A stretch of DNA of 64,000 nt from Athripsodes cinereus (Eukaryota; Arthropoda; Insecta; Trichoptera; Leptoceridae): NCBI GenBank assembly GCA_947579605.1, contig OX388312.1, positions 18,313,313-18,377,312 on the forward strand, written 5' to 3'. Of the stretch, positions 22,931-33,804 are shown piece by piece. The notes below the pieces were generated by a model, which saw nothing but the letters and a program-made list of their open reading frames with translations, ran no database searches and had not been told where the DNA came from. Position numbers and translations under genes: made by a program. The stretch's first letter is position 1. The number at the start of each line of letters is the position of its first letter.

Positions 22931-23990
22931 GTTTTGTTTTCAACCAATAAATTATGTGTGTATGTGGGTTTGTCCAGCTGATATATAATATTAATATCAA
23001 ATTTGTCCTATGGGGTCAAATAAAGCCATCTTTGTGTTTTAACATTGTAATTATTACAAACAGTAGGCGACCATGACAATATGTATCGTGCTGTTTCCTT
23101 ATAACATTATTATAATAAATACTAACTAAGAACCCGGTAACTGTATGATGTAAAATATTTCGGTTTATTTTACGTAGACTTAAAACAATCATACCCAAAC
23201 ACTTGATTTAAACTCAATTATTCACAGTTTCCATTGAAATTTTGTGCTATGGACTCATATATACTGTAATATATTTATCAATAAAAAAGTAGCGTACAAT
23301 TTTGTTATCAAGCAATGTACTCAATAGATCTAACATCGTATAAAGGGCGTAATAGTTTCTTTGTAACATTGCAAAATACAGCAGGATAGGTATACAAACA
23401 TACGAACTTGTAAACGAGCTCAAATATTTATGTCGTTTTGTATTTTTGGTATTATTTGGTCGGTCAATACAACTTGATTCATTATTCGTCACAAAATATG
23501 GAGACCACGAACTTTAATTTACTCGAGTTTCTGCATAACTTATTATGTATGGCTCCTTCCACTCAATTATTATGTCATTACTAATTATTAAGTAGGTAAC
23601 TAAAGAAATAATATGGTGAAAGGAAAGTGATGATTATTGCGAAGAGTGTTGAGTTGTTACCATGCGATGAAAGATGTACATTGGTATTATGATGGAAATC
23701 GAAAGGAATAAAAAGTTTATTGTAAGAAATAAAGTAGGTACAGATAGTTTGAATACAAAAACATAATATGGAATGCAATATAACTATACAGAATACACCC
23801 ATAATTTTCACTTATGGTAGGTATGTACTTATATTTTGATTTCTAAAGGTTGGCTGGAAAAAATAAACCCACCTTTTGGCATTTTACTATTTAACTTTAC
23901 AATGGTTTATATTTTTCTTATATGTCCAATTAACGTTCATTTATATTTATCATTTTTGAAATCCATATACCAAACTATATAACAAACATA
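22931..23990. other. AT-rich sequence, nothing recognised
   Basis: Small frames on the minus strand show no domain. Confidence 0.45.
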
Positions 23991-24099
23991 CGGCAAGCTC
24001 CCCTTTCACTACACAAGCTTTTAGTAGCTTACTGTGAAAGGTGTGTAAGGTTGTATTTGGGTTTATAATAAAACCCAGATATATCTTTTTAAAAAAAAA
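23991..24099 (+). mobile_element. SINE family B, 5'-truncated
   Basis: Begins at CGGCAAGCTCCCCTTTCACT, downstream of the B box, and ends ACCCAGATATATC plus A9. The tRNA head is missing. Confidence 0.75.
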
Positions 24100-24748
24100 T
24101 ATATACAATAGAACCAATCAAAAAATCTATGTAATTTTGATAAATTAACTATAATAAAATATTATTGTGTCACAATTAAAAGAAAATGGCACTATCCGTA
24201 ATTGGCAAACAAACTTTAGAAAAATCATTATGAATCTTTTTTGTGGACGGGATTTTTATGTCTAAACTTCATAAATTTATTTCCTCGATGGCACCTACTC
24301 AGGAAGTTACATAACAATTATGAGATTAATGTTGGCGAACACATCGATATTTATTCCAATAAACGTTTTGGAGTAGGTATATTTTAATCTTTATGTTTTG
24401 ACTACTAATTTATAAAACTGAAAATATTGATGTTCCTTGATAAGTAATAAAGATTTATTTTTAATTATAACATCCTAGTACAAGTGTCGTGATCGAGTTT
24501 TATAGACGTGTCTTCAGTGCGTCTAGATATTATATACATATCATAAATTAAATTAGTTTATTTTATTTACTTTAAAAGATTGAGAACAAAGTTTAGAAGA
24601 CAGCAGGTATTTTTAAAATACATTTCAAAAGATTCGCAAAATAATATCCATGATGATTTTTGTAGTCAAATTTACCATTTGAAGATTTGCCATACATCTC
24701 TCCAAGTTCTTAACGCTATACTTACATGTTTTCAAAGACTAAAGTAAA
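24100..24748. other. AT-rich sequence, nothing recognised
   Basis: No feature supported up to the target duplication at 24749. Confidence 0.45.
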
Positions 24749-24760
24749 CTTTAAGCTCAT

Positions 24761-24999
24761 TTATGCTCTTAGGCTTTCACGGCCGGCGTCACCAGTTGGA
24801 AAGTTTTCTTCCAAGCTGAGGGTGCTTCTAAAACTGGCAGATAGAGTTGCCAGCCATAATAATAATAGCGTTTCGAATGTGATACTGTAGACAGCTCGCG
24901 TACACCTACCCCTGAAGATGCCCGCCTCAGTTGTGGGTGAAACGTCGATACATAAATTGCCCTATGGACCAAGGCCACTCAGCCCGGAAGAAAACTTTC
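24761..24999 (+). mobile_element. Retroelement fragment, possibly Penelope-like, with target duplication
   Basis: Much richer in G+C than its surroundings. A 12-bp direct repeat, CTTTAAGCTCAT (24749-24760 and 25000-25011), flanks it. Inside are inverted sub-terminal repeats GGAAAGTTTTCTTCC (24798-24812) and its complement (24986-25000), both extended by a CTGAG. CTGAAGATG (24912) and GAAACGTC (24939) recall the hammerhead-like core text of Penelope-like elements. I see no room for a third stem, so a working ribozyme is doubtful. The class is inference; the insertion boundaries are well supported. Confidence 0.5.
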
Positions 25000-25011
25000 C
25001 TTTAAGCTCAT

Positions 25012-25644
25012 GTATAAAATTGAGCAAAATATTTTATTAAAGTAGGTACATAGTTCTTTTTAACTATTTAAAACCATTTAACTTAATGATTATCACATGA
25101 TGAAATTGGCACATACCTTTTACTTTCCAGACCACATACTAACAGACAAATAACATTGACATATTGTACTCAGCAAGGAATAAGTTTCACAATTTGATTC
25201 AATTAAGTAAACGTCTTTAATTTGTTTAAAATAATAATATACCAATAAATACAATAATTTAAAAATACAACATTTTGGTATATAAACATCAAAAAGATTA
25301 AGAAACAAAAACACATTAAGTCAGCTGATAAGTAAGAGAAATGTGACATTAAGATAAGAGTTTTATAAAATTGTTCTGATACATAATCAAAGCCTCGGCT
25401 ATACGAGGCAGTGTGGAATGTGACGGAACTTCTCATCTACTTCTACACTAGTAAGCTTAATGAAGTATACAGATACTTATACTAATGTCGAAAGAATATT
25501 AAAAAAATCAGTGATAAAATTGACAATCACTGTTCCAAATAAATATCAGATAGATATTTTGAAAATTATTTGGTGCGTTCGTTTCTTTATATACTTATGT
25601 GATTACTTACGCAATATCCAGAAACATGATTAAATTTTAATTCT
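25012..25644. other. AT-rich sequence, nothing recognised
   Basis: Minus-strand frames here overlap each other in different phases and look random. Confidence 0.45.
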
Positions 25645-25654
25645 TAGTTTTTTT

Positions 25655-25910
25655 GCCCGTGGAGCACCCGGTAAAGAATTGGTCTCCCACTCTTCTGCGT
25701 AAGTTTTCGAGTGTCCTGTAAAAGGCAGGTGTTCGAAAAAAATAAGACATTTTACATCTTAAATTCAGCGTTGAGGTTTGCCACCCATCCTGAATGTCTT
25801 GATTTTATACTGGCACGAAGAGGACAGTTTGTATGTTTCTTACATACAGCTGATCTGCTGGCTACCCCACTTGTGGGATATGCCGTGATGGTATAGTAGT
25901 ATAGTAGTAG
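25655..25910 (+). mobile_element. SINE family A, complete copy
   Basis: Closest relative of the 886 copy. It is flanked by the 10-bp repeat TAGTTTTTTT (25645-25654 and 25911-25920), a plausible though low-complexity target duplication. Its 61-codon frame (25711-25896) is open as in the 886 copy, but nearly all base differences change the amino acid. Confidence 0.75.
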
Positions 25911-26044
25911 TAGTTTTTTTATTGTTAAATCTTCGTTTTAATGTCTATTGTTTATCATAATTTTAGAATCAGGATTTTTTTTTTAATTCTTCATCACATC
26001 GTTTCAAAAAGATTAAAAAAATGTTAGTTTCGCAGTTAACTATT

Positions 26045-26225
26045 TGTTCCATTAATCACAAATTTAAAGGGCAATGGACATAGAAATAGGACCCAGAAGA
26101 TCAGGCAGACCAATGACCACCTGAATGCCCACAATTGCCAGGAACCTGAGGGAGAAAGAGTTAGTTTGGAGGATGCAGGGGACCGGAGTCAAACGCGCAA
26201 ACGAATCACGCAAATAAATGGACTA
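26045..26225 (+). pseudogene. LINE C-terminal tail (GPRRxGRP type)
   Basis: One frame reads MDIEIGPRRSGRPMTT, then MPTIARNLREKELVWR and MQGTGVKRANESRK. This is the tail encoded on the minus strand at 51009-51200 (VGPRRPGRTVITWMSTITRD). It belongs to the region downstream of the reverse transcriptase in an APE-type LINE. Short and isolated, with stops nearby. Confidence 0.6.
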
Positions 26226-26907
26226 AAGGCAGGAGCGAAGACAAAGATCACAAATTTATATTTAAAAGTAACAGTGATTTAGATATTAGTAATTATTATT
26301 TAGTGGTAGGTACAGTAGGTATTTGCTATTCAAAACCATTATCAAAGAAATTGCTTCATTTTCAAATTATCTCAGTTTAAAAACTGTATTTTATTTCGGC
26401 GTTAATTCTGTGAGTATTTTTATCTGTCACAACAGTTTTAAGTGTCGATGGGTCTCACCACAGGATCGGTGTCAAAGTTTACCCGATCTAACATAAACAA
26501 AATATAAAATAAATAATAATCAAAACATATTTATATGAAATACAAAATTACTGAAAATTTCTGAAAAGTAATGTAGTTACATGGATGGTGCTGTATAGAA
26601 AATTATTTATTTGCCTTCCTTTCTTATGTGCAAATCGAACAAAAAACTAGGTGCTTTTTCCTGTAAAAGCTGCATTTGACTGCATACATATTTTCGAGTG
26701 CAATGCTGAAAATAGATTCGTAGAGCTTCCTTCAGAAATAATTGAGCATTTTAAATTCAACAATGAGATTTGTATTCTATTTTTGATATCGAATTTTCGA
26801 CATGGCACAGAAAGGTGTGCGATATTTATTTATTTATTAATACGTTGAACGGTTGTTCTGAATGCTTGCAATGAGCCTGTTAATAATTCAAGTAGAAAAA
26901 AAATAGC
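26226..26907. other. AT-rich sequence, nothing recognised
   Basis: A 65-codon frame at 26651-26848 has no recognisable domain. Confidence 0.4.
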
Positions 26908-27058
26908 AAAGATTTATCTGGGTTTTTGTTATACACCCAAAACAACCTTATACACCTTTCATAGTAGGTTAAAAGCTTGTGTCATGAAAAGGGAGATTTG
27001 CCAGCACTTATGTGCACGAGGCCGAGACTCTATAACCTCCGAGCTACCAAAGAACTCG
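26908..27058 (-). mobile_element. SINE family B, copy with internal deletion
   Basis: The minus strand has the 5' head (GAGTTCTTTGGTAGCTCGGA...GTCTCGGCC) and the 3' body (AAGCTTTTAACC...TAACAAAAACCCAGAT). The B-box stretch present in the other copies is missing between GTGCAC and TGCTGGCAAA. Confidence 0.7.
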
Positions 27059-27240
27059 ATTAGCTCAAGCATATCCTCATTTTCATTTATTTAAAATAAC
27101 TCTATGTTCTTAACCAGAATAGGAATGAGAAAAATGAAAAGAATGGAGAAAGTTTTTGAAAAGCTAAAAATTGAGTAAGTTGTCTTCTATCTGAGCGACT
27201 AGACATTGTGTGAGAGTCTGAGGTGACGGATAAAAATAAT

Positions 27241-27332
27241 GTATAGGTATATATTATTTAGTCCTGACCTCTATCAAAATAATATATATATATTATTTTG
27301 ATATAGAGGTCAGGACTAAATAATATACCTAC
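27241..27332. repeat. 92-bp near-perfect palindrome
   Basis: The left arm, GTATAGGTATATATTATTTA then GTCCTGACCTCTATCAAAAT, is mirrored by ATTTTGATATAGAGGTCAGG and ACTAAATAATATACCTAC. The arms are about 45 bp, with one 2-bp indel and one or two mismatches and almost no loop apart from a TA run. It could extrude a cruciform. Confidence 0.92.
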
Positions 27333-27519
27333 AGAAAAACATAAATATTTAATTAATATATTATTATTTATTGAAAGTCTTCTTTGTACAAAGTTGTCTG
27401 CAAAGTTAGATAGCTTGAAATAATTTATTCTAATCAACCAGGTCCGACTTTATCTCACTAAAATGTGAAATTAGCAATCTCTAGGTTTTTCTAAGTTAAA
27501 GTAGGTACTCAAGCAAGGA

Positions 27520-27660
27520 ACAGCAGGGCTACTCTTGAATTCAATTAAGATTAGATTCGATCTTAAGATCAAGATTAGATCAAGACTAGAAGATGGCACT
27601 CCCGACACAATCTAGTCTTGAACTGAATCTAATCTTATCTTTAAGACGTCTTAATTTAGA
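27520..27660. mobile_element. MITE-like repeat, family M, copy 1
   Basis: Begins CAGCAGGGCTACTCTTGAAT and contains CACTCCCGACACAATCTAGT. It is partly self-complementary (ATTAGATCAAGACTAGA with TCTAGTCTTGAACTGAATCT). The 'CTCCCGACACAATCTA' end is shared with 33560-33804 and, as 'CTCTTGACACAATCTAAA', with 37798. No coding capacity. Confidence 0.5.
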
Positions 27661-28554
27661 GATGTATTTCCTAACGCCGTTATCTATGGGTACCAACCTA
27701 ACAAGGACGACAACTAAATTATTAATTCTTAAAATTCACGTGATATCACCGTATTTCAACATTTTTTATAAACCTAAAATAATTTTTTGATAAAAAGAAA
27801 TGAAATTTATACTATATATTGATGTATAACAGTGCAATTAACTTATAAATAATATTTTAAAATACCTTTGCACTGACATGATTTTTGTCTATGAATTCTA
27901 CCACTGACAGCTCTTCTTTCGTTAGCTCGTTACTGTCATGTTCGTTTGTGTACTTTAGTATAATTATATGTTATTTTGGTATATTTATTATTCTATGAAC
28001 GCGTTAGCAATTGAAAATAATACTTTATAAGTTATATTTATAACATTATATGGTGGAATTATCTCAACAACAGTTTGTGTGACAAAGCAAACCATATGTA
28101 AGCCATTAATGTTGAATGTTTTGGCTATTCGACATGCCCATCGAAGCATGTGTTTTATCCATTTTTAATATTATCCAAAATAATATTTAAGTCTCAACAC
28201 ACAATTAAATTGAGACTTTTTTGTAATAGTTTACTCAATATGTGTTAAATTATTGAAATTTAATTCATAGGTTATGAATACACCTATCTAGGTTGGAGGA
28301 ATACTTTTTCACTTAAATAAGTAGTTTTTTTTATAATTATGTACAATAAGTAATATTATATTTTCAGATGCCCCGAATTTGTTACATGCTTGGATGTAAA
28401 GCAAACTATGAATATTTGTGTTAACAGACAATCACAATGTTAAGCGGATTTTAAAAAGTGGGCACCCCGATAAACATATTGAAGATAATTAGAAAAATCG
28501 GGCATCTAAGTTCATATTTTATGCTCTAGCATTGGATTGGATTAGAACAGCGCT
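27661..28554. other. AT-rich sequence, nothing recognised
   Basis: No feature supported. Confidence 0.4.
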
Positions 28555-28640
28555 CTTTTTGGAAACTATCATTGGGCATTCTCAGAACATGTTCCAGCCA
28601 GGACCGTCGTCTCTCCAGTATTACGTAAATTACAGGTCTC
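28555..28640 (-). pseudogene. LINE C-terminal scrap (WLEHVLRMPND)
   Basis: The minus-strand frame contains RRRSWLEHVLRMPNDSFQK. This resembles the 'RR-W-GHVLRMP-D' motif downstream of the reverse transcriptase in APE-type LINEs. Only ~25 codons are left. Confidence 0.55.
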
Positions 28641-29345
28641 TGCCGGGTGCACCGGCGCGCAGCATCATACCCAAATAAAAATGTGCTCACATCTCTTTTT
28701 GAATATGCAATGATGATATGCATAGTGTAGCTGCTGTTATTATCAACACGTTGTTTTGTTATAATATTAGTTTTGTTAGTTAAAATTATTTAGTATATTT
28801 TACTCTATTTATAATAAAAAATTATGTCTCATTATGAAAGTGAAGACAAATTTGATGAGCGCCTGAACGTAATGATTGATAGACCTCGATATTTATTTCG
28901 TCGCCCTGTGAAAGACTCGCAAAATCCATTCAGTAGTGATTAATCAACGATTGCGAATTGACTAATCACGAGCAGTGTGTGGACTGCACAGCTAAGTGTT
29001 GTTTTAGAATATGGTTTACTTCGCATAGCGATAGATATTTACTTAAAATAGCGTTGGCGGTCGCTATGCGTAAGTATTGTTTTAGAATACGAGCTTAAGT
29101 CCTGACAAACAAAATCAGACGTCTCACTGAAACTTACTATTTATTTATTCTTTTTGCACACCATATTATATAACAGTGTAAACAAAACAATATGAAATTT
29201 AAAAAATCTAGGACGATATGCAGTGGCGAGATTATCACTATAAAGTGATTACTTCCATCTAACCACGACATTATATTTTGTTTATTTATTATTTTTGTAT
29301 TGCCTAATTCTCTAATCTAATTAATAAATTTGATTCTCATTTTTG
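28641..29345. other. AT-rich sequence, nothing recognised
   Basis: No feature supported. A frame at 28824-28943 (+) starts with ATG (MSHYESEDKFDE...) and is too short to call. Confidence 0.4.
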
Positions 29346-29672
29346 TTATATCTTCTTAATAAAACAATATATTTCTTGTTTGCTTTGAATAATAAAATTT
29401 TGTTGTATGGAAAACTCATTTCTAAAATCTTTCCCGGCTGTTGAAAATATTTTTTTTTTAAATAAATTGACATATTTTGACAAAAAATGTTTTGTTTTTA
29501 ACAACCTTGCCAAACATATACTTCTAAGATTCCACAATTTCCTTCTTTCAATGTCCCTAAAGCATCTTCCATCCCTTGCAAACAAACTTCTCAAATGTAC
29601 ATACTCGCTTACTTGCTCCAAACATTCATCACCAAACTTTATTTCGCAAATTGCTTTATTGCACTCTTTCAA
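29346..29672 (-). pseudogene. LINE reverse-transcriptase remnant
   Basis: The minus strand reads KECNKAICEIKFGDECLEQV, then SEYVHLRSLFARDGRCFRDI and ERR. This corresponds to the LINE segment 'LEQV-EFVYLGS-F--DG----DIERR' that follows the RT palm. The remainder of the frame diverges. The expected YLGS has become HLRS. Confidence 0.65.
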
Positions 29673-29693
29673 ACACTATATTATTTTTAAACT

Positions 29694-29809
29694 AAAACAA
29701 ATGTTTTTTTCCCAATATTGATTCTTATAGAGACATCTTTTGTCTTTCAAGGACATTGTCAATCTGATCGATGTGAAAAATCAATATAGCGGAAAAAAAC
29801 ATTTGTTTT
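29694..29809. mobile_element. Small foldback element, 116 bp
   Basis: AAAACAAATGTTTTTTTCCC at the left is mirrored by GGAAAAAAACATTTGTTTT at the right. Pairing continues through AATATTGATT. It is MITE-like and has no coding capacity. Confidence 0.65.
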
Positions 29810-30189
29810 CTAATTTAATCCTTGGACGGCCACGTTTCTGAACTGCCATAGTTTGTTCACCTTCATTATTGTTACTACCCAGATTTCATTTAACAATTTT
29901 CAAGGATCACACTATTACACAATCTGTCCCTCAGACTTTCACCACACATTCTTCTCAATGACTTCACTTCAAGTGCATTTATACCATTTTAATTCTCCTT
30001 CAGCTGAGTCCAAGTCACACTTGCATACATTAGTGTTGGCACTAAGTTAACCGAGTGCACCAATCTTTCAGCTACAAAAGAAATATTTCTGTTAGTTTTC
30101 CAAATTTTCTTCTTTCAATATCATATCATTCATCTCACGTAAATAGACTACCCAAATATACACATTCATCTACTTATTCCAAAATTTTA
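29810..30189. other. Mixed sequence, possible LINE remnants
   Basis: Less AT-rich patches such as 'ttggacggccacgtttctg' and 'gctgagtccaagtcacactt' resemble LINE text, but no motif is clear. Confidence 0.35.
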
Positions 30190-30430
30190 TTATAATACAA
30201 GCCTGGAAGCACAACTTCTTCTCAGCCCACTCCTGGACGAAGGCCTCCTCCGTTTCCTTCCACGCCATTCGATCCTGCGGCGTCTGAATCCTGTTGACCT
30301 CAGTTTTTCGAGTAATATTATCCTTCCACCTCATTAAGGGGTCTTCCTTTACTCCTGGTATCCAAGATGTAAGAGACTTTAGGCATTTGTCATCTGGGCT
30401 TCTAGCTATGTGTCCCACCCATCTCCATTT
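30190..30430 (-). pseudogene. LINE C-terminal tail (WRWVGHIARSPDD type)
   Basis: One minus-strand frame reads TTLKWRWVGHIARSPDD, then PLMRWKDNITRKTEVNRI and DRMAWKETEEAFVQEWAEK. This is the standard tail of an RTE/jockey-type LINE ORF. The frame is open over ~80 codons, and the upstream RT domain is absent. Confidence 0.75.
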
Positions 30431-31310
30431 AAGAGTTGTGACACATTGTGAATACAAGATTTGAAAAAATTGTCTACTCATTGACTTAAAAACAGTGCGT
30501 ATTAAAAGAGTTACTTTTTTACTTTCTACCAATAATAAATACTTGATATATTTAAAGTTTCTCAGTTTTATAGGAATATATTTGACAAGGATGTAATTTA
30601 AGGGAAAAAACATTGTAATTTCAAAACATAATGTCTATTTATTTCAAATAAATAAATAATATTCAGTTAACATATATTTTATTGTATTAGTCATACAGTT
30701 TTTGTTCAATACACAATAAGAATATTATATCGTGTTGCATATTCAAAAAGAAACATGTGCACACATTTGTATTTAGGCATACTCTTTTAAAACTGTTCAT
30801 TAAGGCATTAAAATTGTAGTTTGGACTTTTTATTGACATATGATATTATTCTTTAAGCATTGAATTTTAATATTTGATACTAAAAATCACTTTATAAAAT
30901 GGTTATGATGTCATTATGAGCAGTTTAATCTGGTAATGTCAAAATATTTATGAATTCACATGTTCCTTTTTGAATATGCAACGACGATATGTTATGACAC
31001 ATGAACCAATCAAGACTACATCTGAAATGCTACAAAGACATCAAATCAAAAAAGCTATGTAATATAATAAAAGCTGTGATGTGATATAGCATGTTTGAAA
31101 TGAAGAAAAATGAATATATTTATAATAGAATACACACTGTAATTACAACATACACAGAATGTACGCAGCACAGAGTTAAATATAATAAATAATTTTGGGT
31201 TAGCTGGAAGAACTATACCCTCTGTATATTGATTTAAATTTATTTTTAGATAAATTTGCTTGTAATCAATGTACAAATAAATAAAATATAAACATTTCAA
31301 GTGATGACAA
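30431..31310. other. AT-rich sequence, nothing recognised
   Basis: No feature supported. Confidence 0.4.
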
Positions 31311-31317
31311 CAAATAT

Positions 31318-31410
31318 ACCATCACGTTATATCCCAAATGGGGTAGAGAAAGAGTAAAGTTTAATTTATCGACCGACGGTTCTTGGTGGAAGTTCATATT
31401 AATAATTTTT
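31318..31410 (-). pseudogene. LINE 3'-end scrap
   Basis: 'accatcacgttatatcccaa' and 'atggggtagagaaagagtaa' resemble the family L 3' end inverted. They are followed by 'cgaccgacggttcttggtgg', which recurs inverted at 19092-19115. Two dispersed repeats meet here. Confidence 0.4.
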
Positions 31411-31744
31411 GAATTGAGTTATTATCGTGTATCTTCAACCATATTATTATAATTTTGAGCTGCTGTGGACGGTCAGACGATGCTATTATTTTAATCTATT
31501 GTTTTCTATTTGTCACATACCTAACTTGTAATGAAGGTTCATTTTGGTTTTGCCTGACGATCAGAGCGGAAGTTCTTGAAAGCTGGTTCGCAAGAATAAA
31601 TAAAGTTAATAGTGGAATAATTATATATTTTGTTTCATTTTAAAAATTATTAGAAGTGAAAGAGAATGTGACGTAATATTAACAAAGAAATTTTTGTAAA
31701 TTCTGACATTATTGTTAATTCTTTAAAAAATACTAGTAATTGGA

Positions 31745-32105
31745 AATCACGGCATGAAAGCTGAAGGTAATCATTTCCAGGCAGTTGGCCCCCGTGACAC
31801 TGAAGCTCCTCTCTGCAAATTTGGAAGTGTTTGCCCTGTTGGGTTCTACAAGTTTGTTGTGGTGGAAGATGAGCGCTGTGGTCGCCTTATAGAGTTTCGT
31901 CGATGGGACAGAGCTCAGTGAGGTATAGATGTGCTGCGCCGCTCAAGGCTTTATGAACCGTGAGGCACAGTTTGAACTCTACTCTCTTTGGGATTCTCAG
32001 CCAACGTAGCTCCTTAAGCAATGGTGTGATGTGTCAGCGCTTATTCTCTCTGTAAATGGTTCCAGCAGCAGCATTAAAGGCTATCTGGACAGTTGAGAAG
32101 GATTC
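31745..32105 (-). pseudogene. CR1/L2/jockey-type LINE C-terminus, decayed
   Basis: The minus strand reads TPLLKELRWLRIPKRVEFKL, then CLTVHKALSGAAHLYLTELC, then, after a stop and frame change, AERSFSVTGAN. This is the 'W-P--RI-FKL--L-YK-LHG-AP-YL--L ... R-F---GP--WN-LP' block at the end of many CR1/L2/jockey reverse transcriptases. At least one stop and one frameshift are present. It directly adjoins the long inverted repeat. Confidence 0.65.
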
Positions 32106-32160
32106 CAAGAGCTAAATAATATCCAAATATAACCTGTAAACGAAACATTATTTAATAAGG

Positions 32161-32858
32161 GAAAATAATGTGAAATTTGTGTAACACAAGTAAAAAGTAT
32201 TTGTAATTTCTTCTCCATTTCTCCCTATTTTATGCTAGTCTACATTTAAGAAAAGGACTCCCACCATTTACCCCTGGATGTTTCAAGAACATCAGTTCTA
32301 ATATCATCCAAATTCTGCTAGCATCTTCACTACTACCACTACTACACCATTATAGCATATCTCACAATTGGGGTGGCCAGCAGACCAGCTGCGTGTAATA
32401 AACTTCCAAGGTGTCCTCTTCATGCCAACAAAATTTTAGGAAAATGTGTGTCTGGCGTGAACACATAAATACTCCATAATTTCGAATTATTTTTATGTAG
32501 ATATGTAGTATTTATTTTTTTAAAAGTTCATGTATAGCAGAAATTCACCGAATTAAAGAGACCAATGTCCCATCCATCCTGAATGTTTAAAATTTTTGTT
32601 GACATGAAGAGGACACCTTGGAAGTTTATTACATGCAGCTGGTCTGCTTGCCATCCCAGTTGTGAGATATGCTATAACGGTGTAGTAGTAAAAAGAGGCT
32701 AGCAGAAATTGGATGATATGAGAACTGATGTTCCTGAAACATCCAGGGGTAAATGGTGGGAGTCCCTTTCTTAAATGTTGACTAGCATAAAATAGGGAGG
32801 AATGGAGAAGAAATTCTAAATACTTTTTGCTTGTGTTACACAAATAATACATTATTTC
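32161..32858. repeat. Long inverted repeat, ~275-bp arms
   Basis: Left arm about 32161-32439, right arm about 32589-32858, separated by ~150 bp. Matched blocks include CATTTACCCCTGGATGTTTC with GAAACATCCAGGGGTAAATG, and CTCCCTATTTTATGCTAGTC with its near-exact complement. By eye the arms agree at roughly 85-90% of positions. The inner ~110 bp of each arm is the 3' part of SINE family A; the outer part is another sequence. Transcription through it would give a long RNA hairpin. Confidence 0.88.
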
Positions 32859-33021
32859 CATATCTTGTAATGGTATAAGTACAGTGAACGACAATAATAA
32901 TAAAAAATACAACTATGATCATCAATTTATATCTTTTCCTAATGGGTACTACTGGATAACCTATTATAGAAATTAACCTTTAATTCTACGTACGTACCAC
33001 AGTAAGTTCATATCATCATTT

Positions 33022-33130
33022 GATCCATATAGGTGTCTCTTGGTCGGAATTTAGCATTTCTGCCTTTGGTCTTGCCCTCCTCGAAGGTGATGAGGGTGCC
33101 TGATGTTATGGCCAATCCAGTTGAGTCATT
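33022..33130 (-). pseudogene. LINE C-terminal scrap (same type as 61979)
   Basis: The minus strand reads STGLAITSGTLITFEEGKTK then GRNAKFRPRDTYMDQMM. It parallels IGHNIRHPGLLIAIAEGKTE and GRGRPRDVYMNQLKR at 62350-62470, but is diverged. Confidence 0.6.
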
Positions 33131-33559
33131 GTAGAACAATAATGTAGTTTTGAAATAATATTTTTCACTCATCTTCTTATAGCCCGCTAGACTAGAATCT
33201 CGAGGGTCCGAAACCATGTTCTTTGCGTCGCCTGTTACAGGATGGAGGCCTTGTATATCTCCAATGAATGAGAATATAGGACAGTGGTCAAATAAACAAC
33301 ACATTCACTGTTCACGACATAATTCCACAATGTATTATTCGATTTAAAACTAGTTTCACAACTACACTTCAAAACAAACGACTCCGACAAAACTAACAAA
33401 CAACACCAAATTTTATTTGCGTAAAAAACACAGCAAGATAAAAAAAAAGTATTGGAAATACACTAAAATAAATATTATTCTAAAAAATAAACAAACTTGC
33501 GTCGCACATAAAGTTTAAAAGGTGGAAAAATACTTTTAGATTGCTAAAATGTACCTCCA
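33131..33559. other. Sequence of unclear origin
   Basis: The minus-strand frame continuing from the LINE scrap has no recognisable motif. Confidence 0.35.
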
Positions 33560-33804
33560 TAGCAATCTTAAGTTTTGACAGTTGTTAGATTGCGTTTAAG
33601 ACGTCTATTAAGATTTGACCTTGGCAATGTTGTGTCAAGAGTACCGATTTCATACAAATTTTAAGATCTTAACGAATTTTTAAGACATCAAAGTAGATCG
33701 GTCTAAAAGTTAAGATTTAGATCGTGTTCAAAAGTACGAATTCGCCATTTTAAGATGCAAACAAGATTAGATCGTATTTAGATTGTGTCGGGAGTAGGGC
33801 TGCA
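33560..33804. mobile_element. MITE-like repeat, family M, copy 2
   Basis: Rich in TTAAGA/TCTTAA motifs and ends TTTAGATTGTGTCGGGAGTA then GGGCTGCAG. This is the inverse of the CTCCCGACACAATCT end in copy 1 at 27593-27610. 'TTTAAGACGTCT' is also shared. No coding capacity. Confidence 0.5.

Noticed and set aside
24912..24946. Complete hammerhead ribozyme
   Set aside because: CTGAAGA and GAAA core text is present but GAAAC is followed immediately by GTC, leaving no stem III; kept only as a lead.
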